Assembly: GCF_009870125.1 (NCBI RefSeq)
Contig: NC_046683.1
Coordinates: 22,267,001 to 22,331,000 of the forward strand
Length of the DNA: 64,000 nt
Source of the DNA: Drosophila pseudoobscura
Lineage: Eukaryota > Arthropoda > Insecta > Diptera > Drosophilidae
Direction: 5' to 3'
Below the pieces are notes generated by a model. That model was given only the letters and a program-made list of their open reading frames with translations, made no database searches and was not told the origin of the DNA. A program made the translations under genes and the position numbers. Shown here in pieces: positions 35,989 to 48,283 of this stretch (its first letter is position 1; the number at the start of each line of letters is the position of its first letter).

Positions 35989-38900
35989 TATCAGGTGTGG
36001 GGTTTGCCCAAAAAAAAAAAAAAAAAACTCTGCGATAAACTATGCAGACATCAGAGCGAAAACCAAAAGTGAACTTAGCGACATATTGCGTAGGCAAAAC
36101 GTATATTTTGATCAAGATGCCAACATACACCAATTACGTACAGCAGTGAAAAAAATCATGGAAGACACGCATGAGCTAGGAAATACGGCGCCAAGCGCAG
36201 ACGAGACTATGCAGGCAGACATTTTTGCAGTCCCGGTTGAGCGCGAGATAGATAGAGACAACCGTAGTGCACAACACGCAGTAAAAGCGGCGCCAGAAGA
36301 ATATGGTGAAAATGTGCAGAAGGCTCGAGAAGCATTCATGCCGCGACAAGACAACGCTTGTTCGAAATTGACCATGCGATCAGATGAATACGAAGAAGAA
36401 TCGCGCCGTTTGCAGCAGTTGGAACAATTGTACGTTTCTCGCAAGCGCTTAGCTGATCTCAAATTAAGCATATTGAAAACGGAGAAAGAGGCTATGGATT
36501 TGGAAACGCCGAGAGAGTAACTTTGAGGACATTATGAATTTCCATGGTGTATCCGAGTCAAAATGCTGGATATTAGACCATGTGGCGCCTTTGACTTTGC
36601 AATTGATGTGAGCAGAATTGCTCAACGTCTTTGAGCAGAAAGTGACAGCGTGGGACATTGGAAAGCGACTGGAGGCACGGAAAATTGCAAATAATGAAAG
36701 CACATTGGAATATTTCGTCGCAATGTGCAGCATAGCGTCGCAAGCAGACATGGCCACGAGCGATGTGGTCAAATTCATCGTAGAGGGACTGCAGGACAAG
36801 ACGGGCATGGCAGCATCCATGCTATATTGCAGCACACTCAACGAGTTGCGTGACAAGATGGTCACCTATGATAAGGTCAGAAGAGCTCCTGGCGTCGTAG
36901 CAATTCGTAGCGAAGGTATGACAAAGGGAAAACTAAATGTGAGTATGGCAGTTGGGCAGCAGCAAGGTGGTGGCGCAATGCGTTGCTACAACTGTCGGCA
37001 ATTTGGGCACGTTATGAAGGAATGCAGTCAGCCAAAGAGACCGGATGGGGCATGTTTTAACTGTTGGAGTACCAGCCACCTATATTCGCAGTGCCCGAAA
37101 CGAAAGATGGCCACTAGGGTAGCTGCAGTTCAAGATGAGGAGCGACAGGAGAAAAAAACAACGACGATTTAGCGGCTGTCCAGTTAATCACTTTATGACT
37201 TCCGTTTGGTGAACAAAGAGGCGTCAGTATTTTTAGTCTATTTGATACAGGTAGCCCTGTAAGTTTTATTCATAAGTCTTTGATACCGAAGTCGGCTATA
37301 GTTGAAGCCTATAATGAAGTTAGGAAATACTATGGACTAGGAGGACAACCAATTCCCATATGGGGAAAATTTAAGTGCCATATTGAACTTTGCACAAAGA
37401 AATATATCGTTTTATTAAACATCGTGGATGATAACATGCTGCCTTTTCCGGTATTGTTGGGACGCGATGCCCTTGAAGTTATTGAAGTAAAATTAGTTCA
37501 TAAGAAAAATATCAATGCGAAGCAACACACACCATTAAGTTCGTTAAAGCAAAAAGCTATTAGTTTAACCTGCGCTTCTTTATTCACCGAAAGTAAAAAT
37601 AATATTAACATAAGACTATATGATAAGTTAGATGGTAATCAATCAGAAAGAAGCGAGCTAATCAAACGTTCTAATCCATTTAAAAATCAGACACAAGAAA
37701 ACTCAAGGAATGTCAAAATGGTCATCGAGAATATGAATCAAGGCGACGAATTCAGTAACTTTTGTGCGTCGGTAGAGATTGATGAAGAGGAACATATTAA
37801 CGTAGGTTTCGAATTTGGCACCACTCTTGCAGAAAAGTGTAGGGAAGTTATTAAGACATACTATTTACAGAAAGAATTTGACTTTAAAGCACCACCAAAG
37901 TATCAGATGCAGATTCGTGTAACAGAAACAACACCATTTCATTGTACTCCGCGTCGTTTATCCTACCATGAGAGAGAGAAAGTAGCTGAAATAGTAGATG
38001 ATCTGTTAGAAAAGAAAGTAATCCGTCATAGTGAGTCTCCTTATGCTTCCCCATTGGTCCTAGTAAAAACAAATCAGGAGAACTTCGAATGTGTGTCGAT
38101 TACCGTGGTCTGAACAAACGAATTGTTAAAGATAATTTCCCATTGCCCCTTATTGAGGACTGTCTTGAGTTTTTAGAAAACAAGTGCTGTTTTTCCATTA
38201 TAGATTTGAAAAGTGGGTATCATCAAATAGGCATAGAAGAAAAATTAGTTCCGTATACATCGTTTGTGACACCGCAAGGACAGTATGAGTACTTGAGAAT
38301 GCCCTTTGGGTTAAAAAATGGTCCGCTATTTTTCAAAGATTTATTTCGGAGCTCTTGAGAGACTTTATTAGGAACAAAAGCATTGTAGTGTTCATGGATG
38401 ATATATTAGTAGCGACTAAAACAGTTGAAGAACACATGGATATATTAAAAAGACTATGCATTCGGTTTAGCGAGCAAAATTTAGAGATAAATCTAAAAAA
38501 GTGTAGGTTTGTCAATCGAAACATCGATTTCCTGGGGTATAAAGTTAATCAAAACGGAATAGTTCCTAGTGATTCCCATATTGAGGCCTTGAAAAAATAC
38601 CCAGTCCCTCAAAATGTAAAAGCACTGCACTCATGCTTGGGATTCTTTTCGTATTTTCGACGTTTCATGTTGTCATTTGCGACGACAGCTAAGCCGACAG
38701 ACAGCTGGTGCAGTTGTTAAAAGAAGGTGGTCCGTTTCCCATGAATAGAGAACAGGTGAAGACGTTTGAAACTCTTAAGAATGCGTTGGCAAATCCTCCG
38801 GTATTAGCCATTTTTAGCCCAAATATAGAAACGGAACTACATACAGACGCAAGTTCATACGGTTATGGCGCAATACTGATGCAAAGATCCACCATGGGAA

Positions 38901-40439
38901 AATTGAAATTAGAGATTTGAGCCAATGTAGAAGAAGCGTTAACGATGTGGTGGGGGGAGTAAAGTACATTAGTAGTAGGAATTCAGATAAAGAGAAAAAA
39001 TGTGTTGAGGATACAGTAGAGAGGGACAAGTTAGAGTTTCAGGAGGAAAGATTACTAAAATCATTGATAGTTGGGGTAGTAGGTGCAACGCCAGAAGATG
39101 TTGATTTGATATTGCAAACAGAACAGATGCGAGACAAGGAAGTAGTTAGGATTCGAAAAATGCTAGAGGATGGAATTGAAGATTTTGAAATGATAGATGG
39201 TATTGTTTACAAGAGGAGTTGTGTAAACAAACTATGTTTCTATGTACCACTGTGTATGGAAGAGCAGTTGATAAGGCGGTCACACGAAAAACTAGGACAT
39301 CTGGCCGCAGAGAAGTGCGTCAGTGACCTTTTGAGGACCTACTGGTTTCCGTCAATGAGAAGTAAAGTGGCAAGGTTCATCAGAAACTGTCTACCGTGTA
39401 TACTACACTCGATGCCTAAAACAATCCATAACAGAACGCTCCATAGTATCCCAAAGTCGTGTGTTCCTTTTCATACCCTACATGTTGATCATTTGGGTCC
39501 GTTGCCGAGTATTAGATCTAAGCGAAAACACCTCCTTGTGGTAATAGATGCATTCACTAAGTTTGTCAAATTGTTCCCGGTTAATAGTACCAGCACGCGG
39601 GAAGCGAAGGATGCCTTAAGTAAATATTTTGATTTTTATAGTCGCCCTACTAGGATAATATGGGACCTGTTTCACCTCGTTAGAGCTCTCTAGTTTTCTG
39701 CAGGAGAGAGGGATAGAGCACATTAAGGTAGCTACAGGTGCACCGCAGGCGAATGCCCAAGTGGAGCGGGTGAATCGTGTTCTTACTCCTATGTTAGGAA
39801 AACTGTCAGAGCCCCTTGAGCAAGCCGATTGGTATAGGTTGATGAGCAAGGTAGAGCACGCCATTAATAACGCCGTTAACAGCAGAACGAAAAAGACACC
39901 TAGCACATTGTTATTTGGAATACCCCAGAAAGGACCCGTTGTAGATGAATTAACCGAATACCTAGAGGAGAAGTTAGCGTCAGAACTTAGAGAGTTGGAA
40001 ACTATAAGAGAAATAGCAAGTGAGAACATACGGTTGTCGCAGAAAAGAAATGAGAAGATGTATGCCCATAAACATAGAGCCCCATTAAAGTATGAACCTG
40101 GTGACTATGTAGCAGTCCGGCATGTGGACACAACACCGGGGATCAATAAGAAGTTCGCACCAAAGTATCGAGGACCGTACAGGATCAATAGAGTATTGGA
40201 TAATGATCGTTATGAGGTTGTCGGCATTGAGGACTGTCAGTTGACGCAAATGCCATTCCGAAGTATACTAGAACCAGCAAGGCTTAAACCCTGGGTAGAG
40301 TGTAAGGATAAAACCATGGTCTCATGTTGTTAATCGATGAAATAGTATGTTAAGTAAGACAATACCGAATAAGAAATGTTTAACCAACTGTATGCCTTAG
40401 TGTGTAGATCGTGGGCGATCTGTAGTCAGGTTGCCCGAA

Positions 40440-40651
40440 TGTAAGATATGAATATCAGTTTATAAGATTTGAATATTAGTTTAAGATTTACTCATCGATA
40501 GTATTATAAGAGGTACCAATGTACTCGATATATCGATACTTGTCGACTCGACTTGTCGAGGACAAGTATCGATATGCCAACACACATTCATTCATATACG
40601 ACGATCAAGAAAGAAGAACATATAATAAAACCGTGCTATTAAAAGTTTACA
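40440..40651 (+). repeat. 3' LTR (212 bp) with internal hairpin
   Basis: Matches the 5' LTR plus a 44-bp segment containing inverted arms at 40530-40544 and 40561-40575. AATAAA at 40623-40628 could be the element's poly(A) signal. Confidence 0.85.
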
Positions 40652-40655
40652 ATAG

Positions 40656-42745
40656 AATCAAATTTACTATAGATGGTATACATTTGTTTAAATATGAAAC
40701 TGCGAACGCCGTTAACATCATTCGAAGGCAACCCGTTGTGTGTTTGGGAAGGTATGAAGAGTACTGTTCAGTCACAAACATATATGTACCTTATTAAGAT
40801 TACAGAATATACAGTACAATCTCACACACAAAAACTCATAGATACAATTGCCAATGTCACGTCATGTGAATGAATATGACGACACAAAAATTACATTAGC
40901 AACTAAGAATAGACAATTTCACTTGTAAACTCGAACCCACCAAAAAGGATGAAGCAATAAACTATTTACTTTGTTGCTGCCAAATACCTAAGTAAATGCA
41001 CTGAAATCTAACCCCCGCACAGAGTGCACCCTATCTAAAAATACACTCACATGGAGCCTGGCGTTCCTTCCCATACAATAAGAGAAAGGGAAGTTTTGAA
41101 ACATCGGTCATACATCGATGCATCGAAGAATAATCCGATGTATCAATCCAACATCGATGTTTGATTTTGACAACATCGATGGACATCGACATCGATGTTT
41201 TCATTCAAATTTACATCACTAGACTTGATTATTCGTTTTCAAAACGAAAACACTTTTCGTTGACGAAATGAAAAGTGAACGGCTTTTTATACAACGAAAC
41301 GAACCTTAATTGCAAAAGGAAAAAATAGATAACTTATTGATGCGTTAACATAAACTTGACACCTATATCAGGGTAGGTTAACTTTTTCTTTCTTTATAAA
41401 TAATTTTATTTTAACCCAACCTCAAATTTGGATCGGAAAAAATTGGCCAGTGCAACAACAATTTTCGTTTTGGCGCAAACAGCAAAAATATGTGAAAACT
41501 GCCTGCCTGATTATATTTTATTTAATTAACATTAAAAATCTGTTTTCCAAGCTTATTTGAAACATTAGCAATGACTTCTTACATTGACATGTCTTAGACC
41601 TATTTATGCTCTTTATTAGTTTCCTGTATATACATACATATTTCGCTCCAGATACCTATTATTGGTCCCTCTAAGAAGACCATAAACTGCAAAATTTGGT
41701 TGAAATAGCTTTCAAACAGACACTGACTAGTTTCTGCGTTCATTGCAGCTGGGATGACACACATTTCCTCAATTTTATAATATCTTCTTTCCCAGGGTAT
41801 GCGGAATATTGTCTTCCCGTGCTCATGCTGCGGGACATGCAGCGCTTTCTCGGCAAATGAGTCTGGCCATACAAATTGAATGTTGCCAACGGTACAAAAC
41901 GCATTCCGTTACTGTGCGATGAATTTAAATCTGTGGAAAAGGGTACCCAACCAAAAAAAAAAAGTTTATATGGATATTCATATTATATAAACCATTAAAA
42001 ACAACCTTTTTAATCTGCTCCAGCTCCTGAACATGAACCCCGTGGGGTTCACCTTTTCAATCGTTAATTTCCTTTTAATCGGAATTTAACCGATTCCGAT
42101 CGAAAGAGAGCGTAAAAGAGAGCCTTAACCGATTTGAAAAGAGCAAAAAGAGCCAATAACCCTTTCGAAGAAAGCAGTTCGGGCTTCGATAATATCGACT
42201 GGATGCGAGTCGTACGCGCCAAAGAGAATTTGTTTGAAAGTAAATGAGTTACAAGTGACAATGCAAATTAAAAAGATGAATGCAATTTATGAAATATACC
42301 ATAATACAACTTCAACTCAATTTCGACGTCCAAGCAGTATATAATATACCGTAAATGGTCACCCTAGGCTGAGCCTCATGGTAGAGGCTATTTGAAAGGT
42401 ACGGCCCAAGGTATACCAATAAAAGGTATAGTCGCATGGTATGACTATATTTGGTAGAGACAGCTTAGTGAGAAAAGGCGCACCAAAGACCCCATCAATT
42501 CTGTTTTAGCTTAGCTCGATCTTCGCTCAAGCAAAGATTGATTTTTCACTTCTCTTTTGTTACTGTTTTTTACTGATCATTTTGTGACGAGCAAACGAAA
42601 AAACGTGTCTCTGCGTATGTATGCGTGCTTGTATGGTGTGGTGCTTGAGGCAACGATCACTATGTGAATGAAAAACGTTGCTATAAACTATTGCAATCTA
42701 TTTTTTAGTGCTTAAGCCCAACTCAGAATAATCCATCTACATAAC
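40656..42745. other. Intergenic DNA with repeat scraps
   Basis: 41113-41197 holds four CATCGATG palindromes. 41216-41385 is a family E repeat. 41796-41860 could be a small terminal exon (see findings). 42280-42430 has ATATACC/GGTATA motifs. No complete gene is supported; the ORF-like frame at 40519-40797 has no recognisable domain and begins inside the LTR. Confidence 0.4.
41216..41385 (+). repeat. Family E repeat (copy 3)
   Basis: Inverted match to 21220-21390, including TTTTCGTTGACGAAATGAAAAG and AACTTGACACCTATATCAGGG. Confidence 0.6.
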
Positions 42746-42749
42746 TATC

Positions 42750-43302
42750 TATATATTTTTATTATGTTAAAGAAATGCGTGTTAGTTAAACAATTCATAA
42801 TTCAAGAATGGCTAAACCGATTTAGCTGAAAATTGGTGGGGAGGTAGCTTAGATTCAAGAGGCTTATGTGGGATACTTTTTATCCCGTTCGACTGCGTTT
42901 CCGTGTGACATGACATAAGCGTCAGGACAGTAGGCTGTGTGTCACAGGCATATCTATTGATTGTGTTACAAATGAAGATGAAGCCACCAACTATCCAACT
43001 AAATTTTTAAACTCCTTGGATGTCCCAGTCTTAGCACCGCAATTTATGCTTCAAAGCTGGCTCCGTAGTAATCAAGCTTGGAAACATAAACCAACCAATA
43101 CTGGTAGCAACGGTACGTGTTTAGTGGTAAACAAATTTCTGAAAAATGTGATTTACGCGACGATACTTAAAGAAAATTCGAAGTTGAGAAAGTTCTCATT
43201 CCTGATGATCCTAACAGATATGCCGTGTGAGTTTAAAAGACTTTAATTTCCGATACGTCTTGCATTCGCCATGACTATTAACAAATCATAAATCCTTGAA
43301 AA
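42750..43302 (+). mobile_element. Helitron/Helentron fragment with the C-terminal helicase domain
   Basis: From about 42950 the plus strand encodes, with a few breaks, IDCVTNEDEATNYPTKFLNSLDVP, then NGTCLVVNKFLKNVIYATILKEN, then DMPCEFKRL, and after an in-frame TAA, FPIRLAFAMTINKS. This is the order and wording of the Pif1-type helicase C-terminus of Helitron Rep/Hel proteins (consensus NGTRLVVKKL..NVIEATIL...IPTDMPFEFKRLQFP.RLAFAMTINKSQGQ). The upstream 42760-42900 (ACCGATTTAGCTGAAAATTGG) resembles Helitron noncoding sequence. A LINE fragment takes over at about 43303. Confidence 0.75.
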
Positions 43303-44367
43303 TATGTGGTCTGAATCTGGAAAATCAATTTTTTTCTCATGGGCAATTATAAGTGGCATGCTTCCCCAAACATTGTGATGGGCGTTGGCGTCTGCGCCAA
43401 TGAGAAGTTTTAGATTTTTGCAGCCGGTTTCTGTCACCAGACTCCTAAAATGTTCCGATGGTGCGGGCCTGTCGTATGCCATGTAGCAGGAAACTGCCAT
43501 AAGGCGCTTTTCCTCACTCTCCAGCATCACTACCGTCTGGTCATCCGTGCTGTAATGAGACATAAAATGAGCATGGATTCCCTTCCGTAAGGGTAGGGCG
43601 GTTCTGTTCCTGCTTACCGATGTTGAGTAGAGAAGGTTGTAATTTGAGGACTTTAGTCCGGCTACAGAATTGCCTGACGCAATCCAGGGCTCCTGGACTA
43701 AAGCAATGTCAGCTGGCCCTTGCTCCATGGCAATGAGGAGCTCCGCCGACGCTATATTGATTTTATGAAGACACCCTTAGTGTCATGGATGGCTAACTCA
43801 AGCTCACACGACGGGTTGACTATAATTGTCAGGTCACCGTTTTCCTCTTCCTTCGATTCGTCCAGCGCAAGACCCTGGGCGGCCTCCACTAAGGTCTCCA
43901 GACCTAGGTCTTTCTCGACCTCGCCAGCCTGAAGGATGTGCGCATCTTTATCCTCGGGATGGCGCTTTTTCAGCCGTAGGTAGACCCTACCTACGCGCCA
44001 TGCCATCTTCCCGAACTTGGGATACAGAAGGTCCTCCGCCTCCTTGCTGATCTGGAGGATCACATGCTGGCCCCCCTGTCTACCACCTCCAGCTTGGCCC
44101 TCTCCCACAGAGGTTCCAGTTGAGGCACCTTCTGCACCAGCCACTGCCGCGTTGGGTTGTCGATACATTTCAGGATCTTGACCCTGCTCAGCCATCCCGC
44201 TCCATCAAACGTGCGAATGGTAGCGCTGGGGTCCTCCTCCATTCGCGAAAGGAACGACTCGACGAGCTGCGCGTGGACTAGCATCCGCTGCGTCATATTT
44301 TCATTCTCCTCACTGCGGTCGATCGAGGCCACAAATTCTAAGCTAAGAATCAATAAAAGTACATTAA
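43303..44367 (-). mobile_element. LINE fragment: ORF1 end plus N-terminal endonuclease
   Basis: On the minus strand, from about 44355: an ORF1 piece (FVASIDRSEENEN, FLSRMEEDPSATIRTFDGAGW, LKCIDNPTRQWL) resembling the DUF4780-type domain of fly LINE ORF1; a frame change near 44070; then KFGKMAWRVGRVYLRLKKR to the ORF1 stop at 43752. ORF2 begins with the APE endonuclease: GPADIALVQEPWIASG and LLIGADANAHHNVWGS, which carry catalytic-type QE and D.N residues. It is cut at the helicase fragment. The style is LOA/I-like, and this fragment is complementary in content to the RT-RNase H element at 8293-10380. Confidence 0.75.
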
Positions 44368-44939
44368 AAACGAGGGGGTACGTTGTGAGTCGCTGCGGCG
44401 ACCGCAACTCTACATTTATACCCGATACCTAGTCTGTATGGCTCTCCTCCGGCAGACGCTCCTCCTCCGCTATTATTAAACGACAGGACAAAGAGTGCAT
44501 GCGAGAGCGACAGAAAATCAGTCTGAGAGTGTCCTCGGGCGTTGCGTAGCCACTGCAAATTGATTTGTTCCTTTTGGCTATAAAAATAATCCGATCTGAT
44601 CCAGATTCGGCAATCTGATAGATATGGTCTGTTTTTTTTGACTGTGCGTTTTTTATTTTCTCGTATCTTTAAAATTGTGGAGCCACAGATTTTCGTCCTT
44701 TGTGGGGGCGGAAGTGGGCGGGGCGATGTTTTGAAATATACTTGTAACAGTGACATAATATACAAAATGGACGATATACAGTTGGACGGACAGACAGACA
44801 TGGCTCAATCGACTCGGCTATTGATGCTGATCAAGAATAAATACACTTTATGAGGTCGGAAACGCTTCCTTCTGGACGTTACATACATTTTTACCACAAA
44901 TCTATTAAATCGCTATTCTCATTTTGAGAATCGGGTATA
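44368..44939 (-). mobile_element. DINE-1-like Helentron (copy D6), shortened
   Basis: Minus-strand copy, from tail AACGAGGGGGTACG to head GAGAATCGGGTATA. It lies within LINE ORF1 sequence on its lower side. The hairpin arms differ by one change that keeps a G.T pair. Confidence 0.85.
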
Positions 44940-46499
44940 AAAAATTCCCCTTTATTATGTTATCTCGTTTGATATCGCATTTTAAATGCAACGAGCACTC
45001 GAAACGGAAGCTTGCTCTGAATATAAGATTGTTGCTGGAGTTTGAAAAAATTCGAAGTTTTTGCTTCTAACGACAGTTTGCGTTATATTTGCAACACAAA
45101 AGCACTAACCATACTATATAGTACTATATAGATGTGGCAGTTCATACAACGAACATGTCTCACCCGGGTCAGACCCGAAACCTATGGGACGCAATATTCT
45201 GTGTTTGATGTGTGACATTTTCGTTGCATGAACTCTACAGTGGCGGACACATGTGGATACATGTTTATCACTTTTCACTTTAAGCGCCTGTAAAATCTCT
45301 AAAAATGAATCAATCCTTGTGATTTTATTTTAAATGATTATTAATTTAGTGAAAATAAAAAACGACAATAATTTCAATTCAAAAAGATCCTTTTCCTTAA
45401 GAGATTTTAATTTGTTCAAAAAAAGAGCATGTATCCACTTTTGTACGTTTCAAATTTTTTTACTTTAATAATTTAAAAAAAATATTTGTTCCGAATAAGT
45501 ATTGGAATACGACTAAATTTAGTAGGTGCAGGCAAGGTATCATGCGCCACTCCGACTTCACGTTCTCCCAAGGACTCACCCAATCCCTTTGGTGCACCCT
45601 CCTCCTCCACCAATGTTTTTTAAACAGAAATCGATTTTCATTGGGATTTAGATTTGGGCTATTCAGCAGGCCACTGGATTAAGTGAAGTCGAGTCGTCGA
45701 GTTATTAGGACGATTTTTCACGAATTTTGCCGTTTGCGTCGGGGTACCGTCTTGCTGGAAAGTGATCTCGGATATGGGGAAGACACATTTGTTTATAAAA
45801 TTTGACAAAATGGGTTCCTAAATATGAAGATAATATTCTTTCTTCATTATTCCATCGATTTTAACAAATTGGAGGTTGTATATACTGTATGGATAGTGAT
45901 AAAAGACTGTAGTATATCCGTGGCCTTGTCCAATACTGGCGTGAGCACTCAAATGAGTCACGAGTGCAACCACAACAGTGCTTCTCCACAAGAATTAATA
46001 AAAAAGCTAGAATTAATTTAAAAAAAAACAAACTTTAAAAGAAAAGCAGAAACTGCATATTCTGTTGTTTATCCGAAAAAAAGATCCCGCGGGTCTTATG
46101 ACACTAAATTAAGGGCGCTATGACATGCACCAATTTTGTTTGGGTACTGATCTGGTCCTGGACGAGCTTTTCCTTCTAGGCGTTTTCTAAATGAAACCAT
46201 ATTTCATTTAACTTACTGTGGTTGTCTAATGTGTTCTGCTCCATGTTGTGAATACGGAAAGATCTCAGGAACGAGTTTAACTTATCGTAATGTTGCCATC
46301 CAGATGGAGCACCCCCACTTGGTCCAATTTTATTTTTCCAAACCTGCAAAGTATAAAAAAATAGTAGGTTTCACAATTTCTTATTTGGCAAACAAAATAA
46401 TATTTACTATTCAACTTACAACAGCAATATTCTTAAATTTTATATATTTTAAAATTTTCTACTCTTTTGGTCCGTTCTTTGCTGTTCTTGTTGTTGTTA
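44940..46499. mobile_element. Family F repeat with a decayed Tc1-like transposase
   Basis: 44945-45110 and 45905-45985 match 51485-51725 and 51735-51815 in the same order, so both loci carry one repeat family (F), here enlarged by a 45230-45900 insertion. Within it, the minus strand at about 45600-45770 encodes FQQDGTPTQTAKFVKN and LLNSPNLNPNENRF, the catalytic-core wording of Tc1 transposases with stops between. The remainder to 46499 is AT-rich without supported genes. Confidence 0.55.
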
Positions 46500-47313
46500 T
46501 ACAAAATGAGTATAGGTTTTAGATTTGTGGTGAAAACGGATATGTGTAATGTCCAGAAGGAATCTTTTCCGACCCAATAAAGTATATACATATATTCTTG
46601 ATCAGCGTCAATAGCCGTGTCGATTGAGCCTGTTTGTCTTTCAAAGATACAAGAAAACAGAAAACGCAGAATCGTAGAGGATGACTATATCTGAATCTGA
46701 ACCATATCGTATCATTTTTTTAGCCAGAACCAAGAGAACAATTTCATTCTCTCTCGCTCTGTCTCTCTATAACAAACAGGTTTCATGGTCGGCTTTGCCT
46801 ATTGCAAAATGTGAGTTCAAGGATCTCAGAGACTATAAGATCCAGAGCAACCAAATTTGGTATCCACACTTCTGTGATATCGGACCTTGACAAGTTAGTT
46901 ACGGCAAATTTCGCCACACCCCCTTCCGCCTCCGCAAAGGACAAAAATGTGGGGCATCCACAAATCTCAGAGACTATTAAGGCTAGAGTAACCAAATTTG
47001 GTATCCATAATCTCGTTATATCGCACTATCACCCCCCACAAAGGACGAAAATCTGAAGATAAATCTCGAATATTGAAGATTCGAAAAAACTAAAAACGCA
47101 CAATTATAGAGAATGACCATATACATATATCAGATTGCTGAATCTGGATCAGATCGGATCATTTTTACAGCCAAAAGGAACAAATCAAATCAGACTGATT
47201 TTCTGTTTCTCTCGCACGAACTCTTTGTCGTGTCGGTTAAAAATAGCGGCGTCTGCCGGAGGAGAGCCATACTGACTAAGGTTCGGGTACATTTACACAA
47301 CTTCCCCCTCATT
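46500..47313 (+). mobile_element. DINE-1-like Helentron (copy D7), degraded
   Basis: The head is eroded (ACAAAATGAGTATAGG), with gaps after AGCCTGTTTGTC and near 47170, but the TGCCGGAGGAGAGCC block and the tail CAACTTCCCCCTC are present. Confidence 0.75.
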
Positions 47314-47393
47314 CTGTATTATTTTTTTTTTTATTATTTTTGTACGATTTGAAATTTAAAATAAAAATTCTTGCCGTGCTTTGCTTTCTTATA

Positions 47394-48243
47394 GGCTATT
47401 CGCACTGACGACCATCCAACATCCACCATCCATTTCGGGGATGGTCCGTAAGGTTTTGCCGTTCCGAAAATTTCCCAGTTAGTCCACCATCGATTTTGTA
47501 TGTTCCTAAGCCGCACGTTTCTATGCGAAAGTTAGCCGATGGTTCTCACTCATTCAACTCTATTCAATTCGAATGCATTCGAATGCATTGGAGCTATGCA
47601 GACCTGTAATATGTATGTATTTGTTTTTTTCTTTTGGTATTAGTGATTTGCAGCCATTCGAAAGAAAAATATATTCAGGTTGAAGTGTATTGGAGATGGA
47701 AAAATTTCATTATAAACGTGTGGCATGATAGTATTGTAGATTTGCGGGGAACACGACAAAATTTCGTTGAGGTCGACAGGACGGATCCAACTGAAGGTCT
47801 AGGTCTGGGGGAACGGTTGGCTTGTTAGACAGATGTGAAACCCCGATTCACACTGGCATCATCCACTATCCGTCAAAAAGCAGCTGATGAACATAAAATA
47901 TATATTTTTGGTCTGAATCGGGAAATTTCAACAATTTAAAACTAGTAAATTGGTTATTTTATTGGCTATAAAACAATAATCCATCTATATGTAAAGTAAA
48001 CGTTACTCCTGGACTCCCTTAAAAATGGCAACAGCTCTGTTTGGAAGTTGGCTTGGCCTTGAATGTTCGCAATTTGCTGGAGTATCTCTCGCTTTGTTTC
48101 CTGGTGCTCCTTCTTTTTTTATTGCCATACTTATATATATTTTTTAGGGTTGTATTTAAAAACCGTTGTCTAAATATCGTATAGAAACGTGCGGCTTAGA
48201 AACACCACAGATGGATGGTGGACGGTCGCCAGTGTGAATGGCC
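47394..48243. mobile_element. 850-bp element with terminal inverted repeats, class unassigned
   Basis: The left end GGCTATTCGCACTGACGACC and inverted right end GGCCATTCACACTGGCGACC match at 17 of 20 positions. A second, perfect 18-bp inverted pair (TAAGCCGCACGTTTCTAT) lies at 47507-47524 and 48181-48198. A minus-strand stretch near 47990-48125 encodes KKKEHQETKREILQQIANIQ. Harbinger-like termini are one possibility. No clear target duplication was found. Confidence 0.55.
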
Positions 48244-48283
48244 TTTTCGAATTTATCAAATGGAACTAGTTTCAGTGTACAGC

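Larger units (their letters stand above)
35821..40651 (+). mobile_element. Ty3/gypsy-type LTR retrotransposon, full-length but inactivated
   Basis: Two LTRs (35821-35988, 40440-40651) start TGTAAGATATG and end AGTTTACA, flanked by the 4-bp duplication ATAG (35817-35820, 40652-40655). Coding parts in order: gag-like frames 36086-36520 and 36618-37172 with two zinc knuckles (CYNCRQFGHVMKEC, CFNCWSTSHLYSQC); protease/RT start at 37200-38113 (LFDTGSP, then LLEKKVIRHSESPYASPLV); RT at 38089-38720 with the FMDDILVAT active site; an RNase H start (LHTDASSYGYGAIL) near 38840; integrase at 38917-39693 and 39761-40333 with an HHCC-like region and HVDHLGPLP. Frames are broken near 36520, 38100, 38350, 38700 and 39680, and most of RNase H is deleted. 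Integrase wording suggests the mdg3/micropia group. There is no env ORF. Confidence 0.85.
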
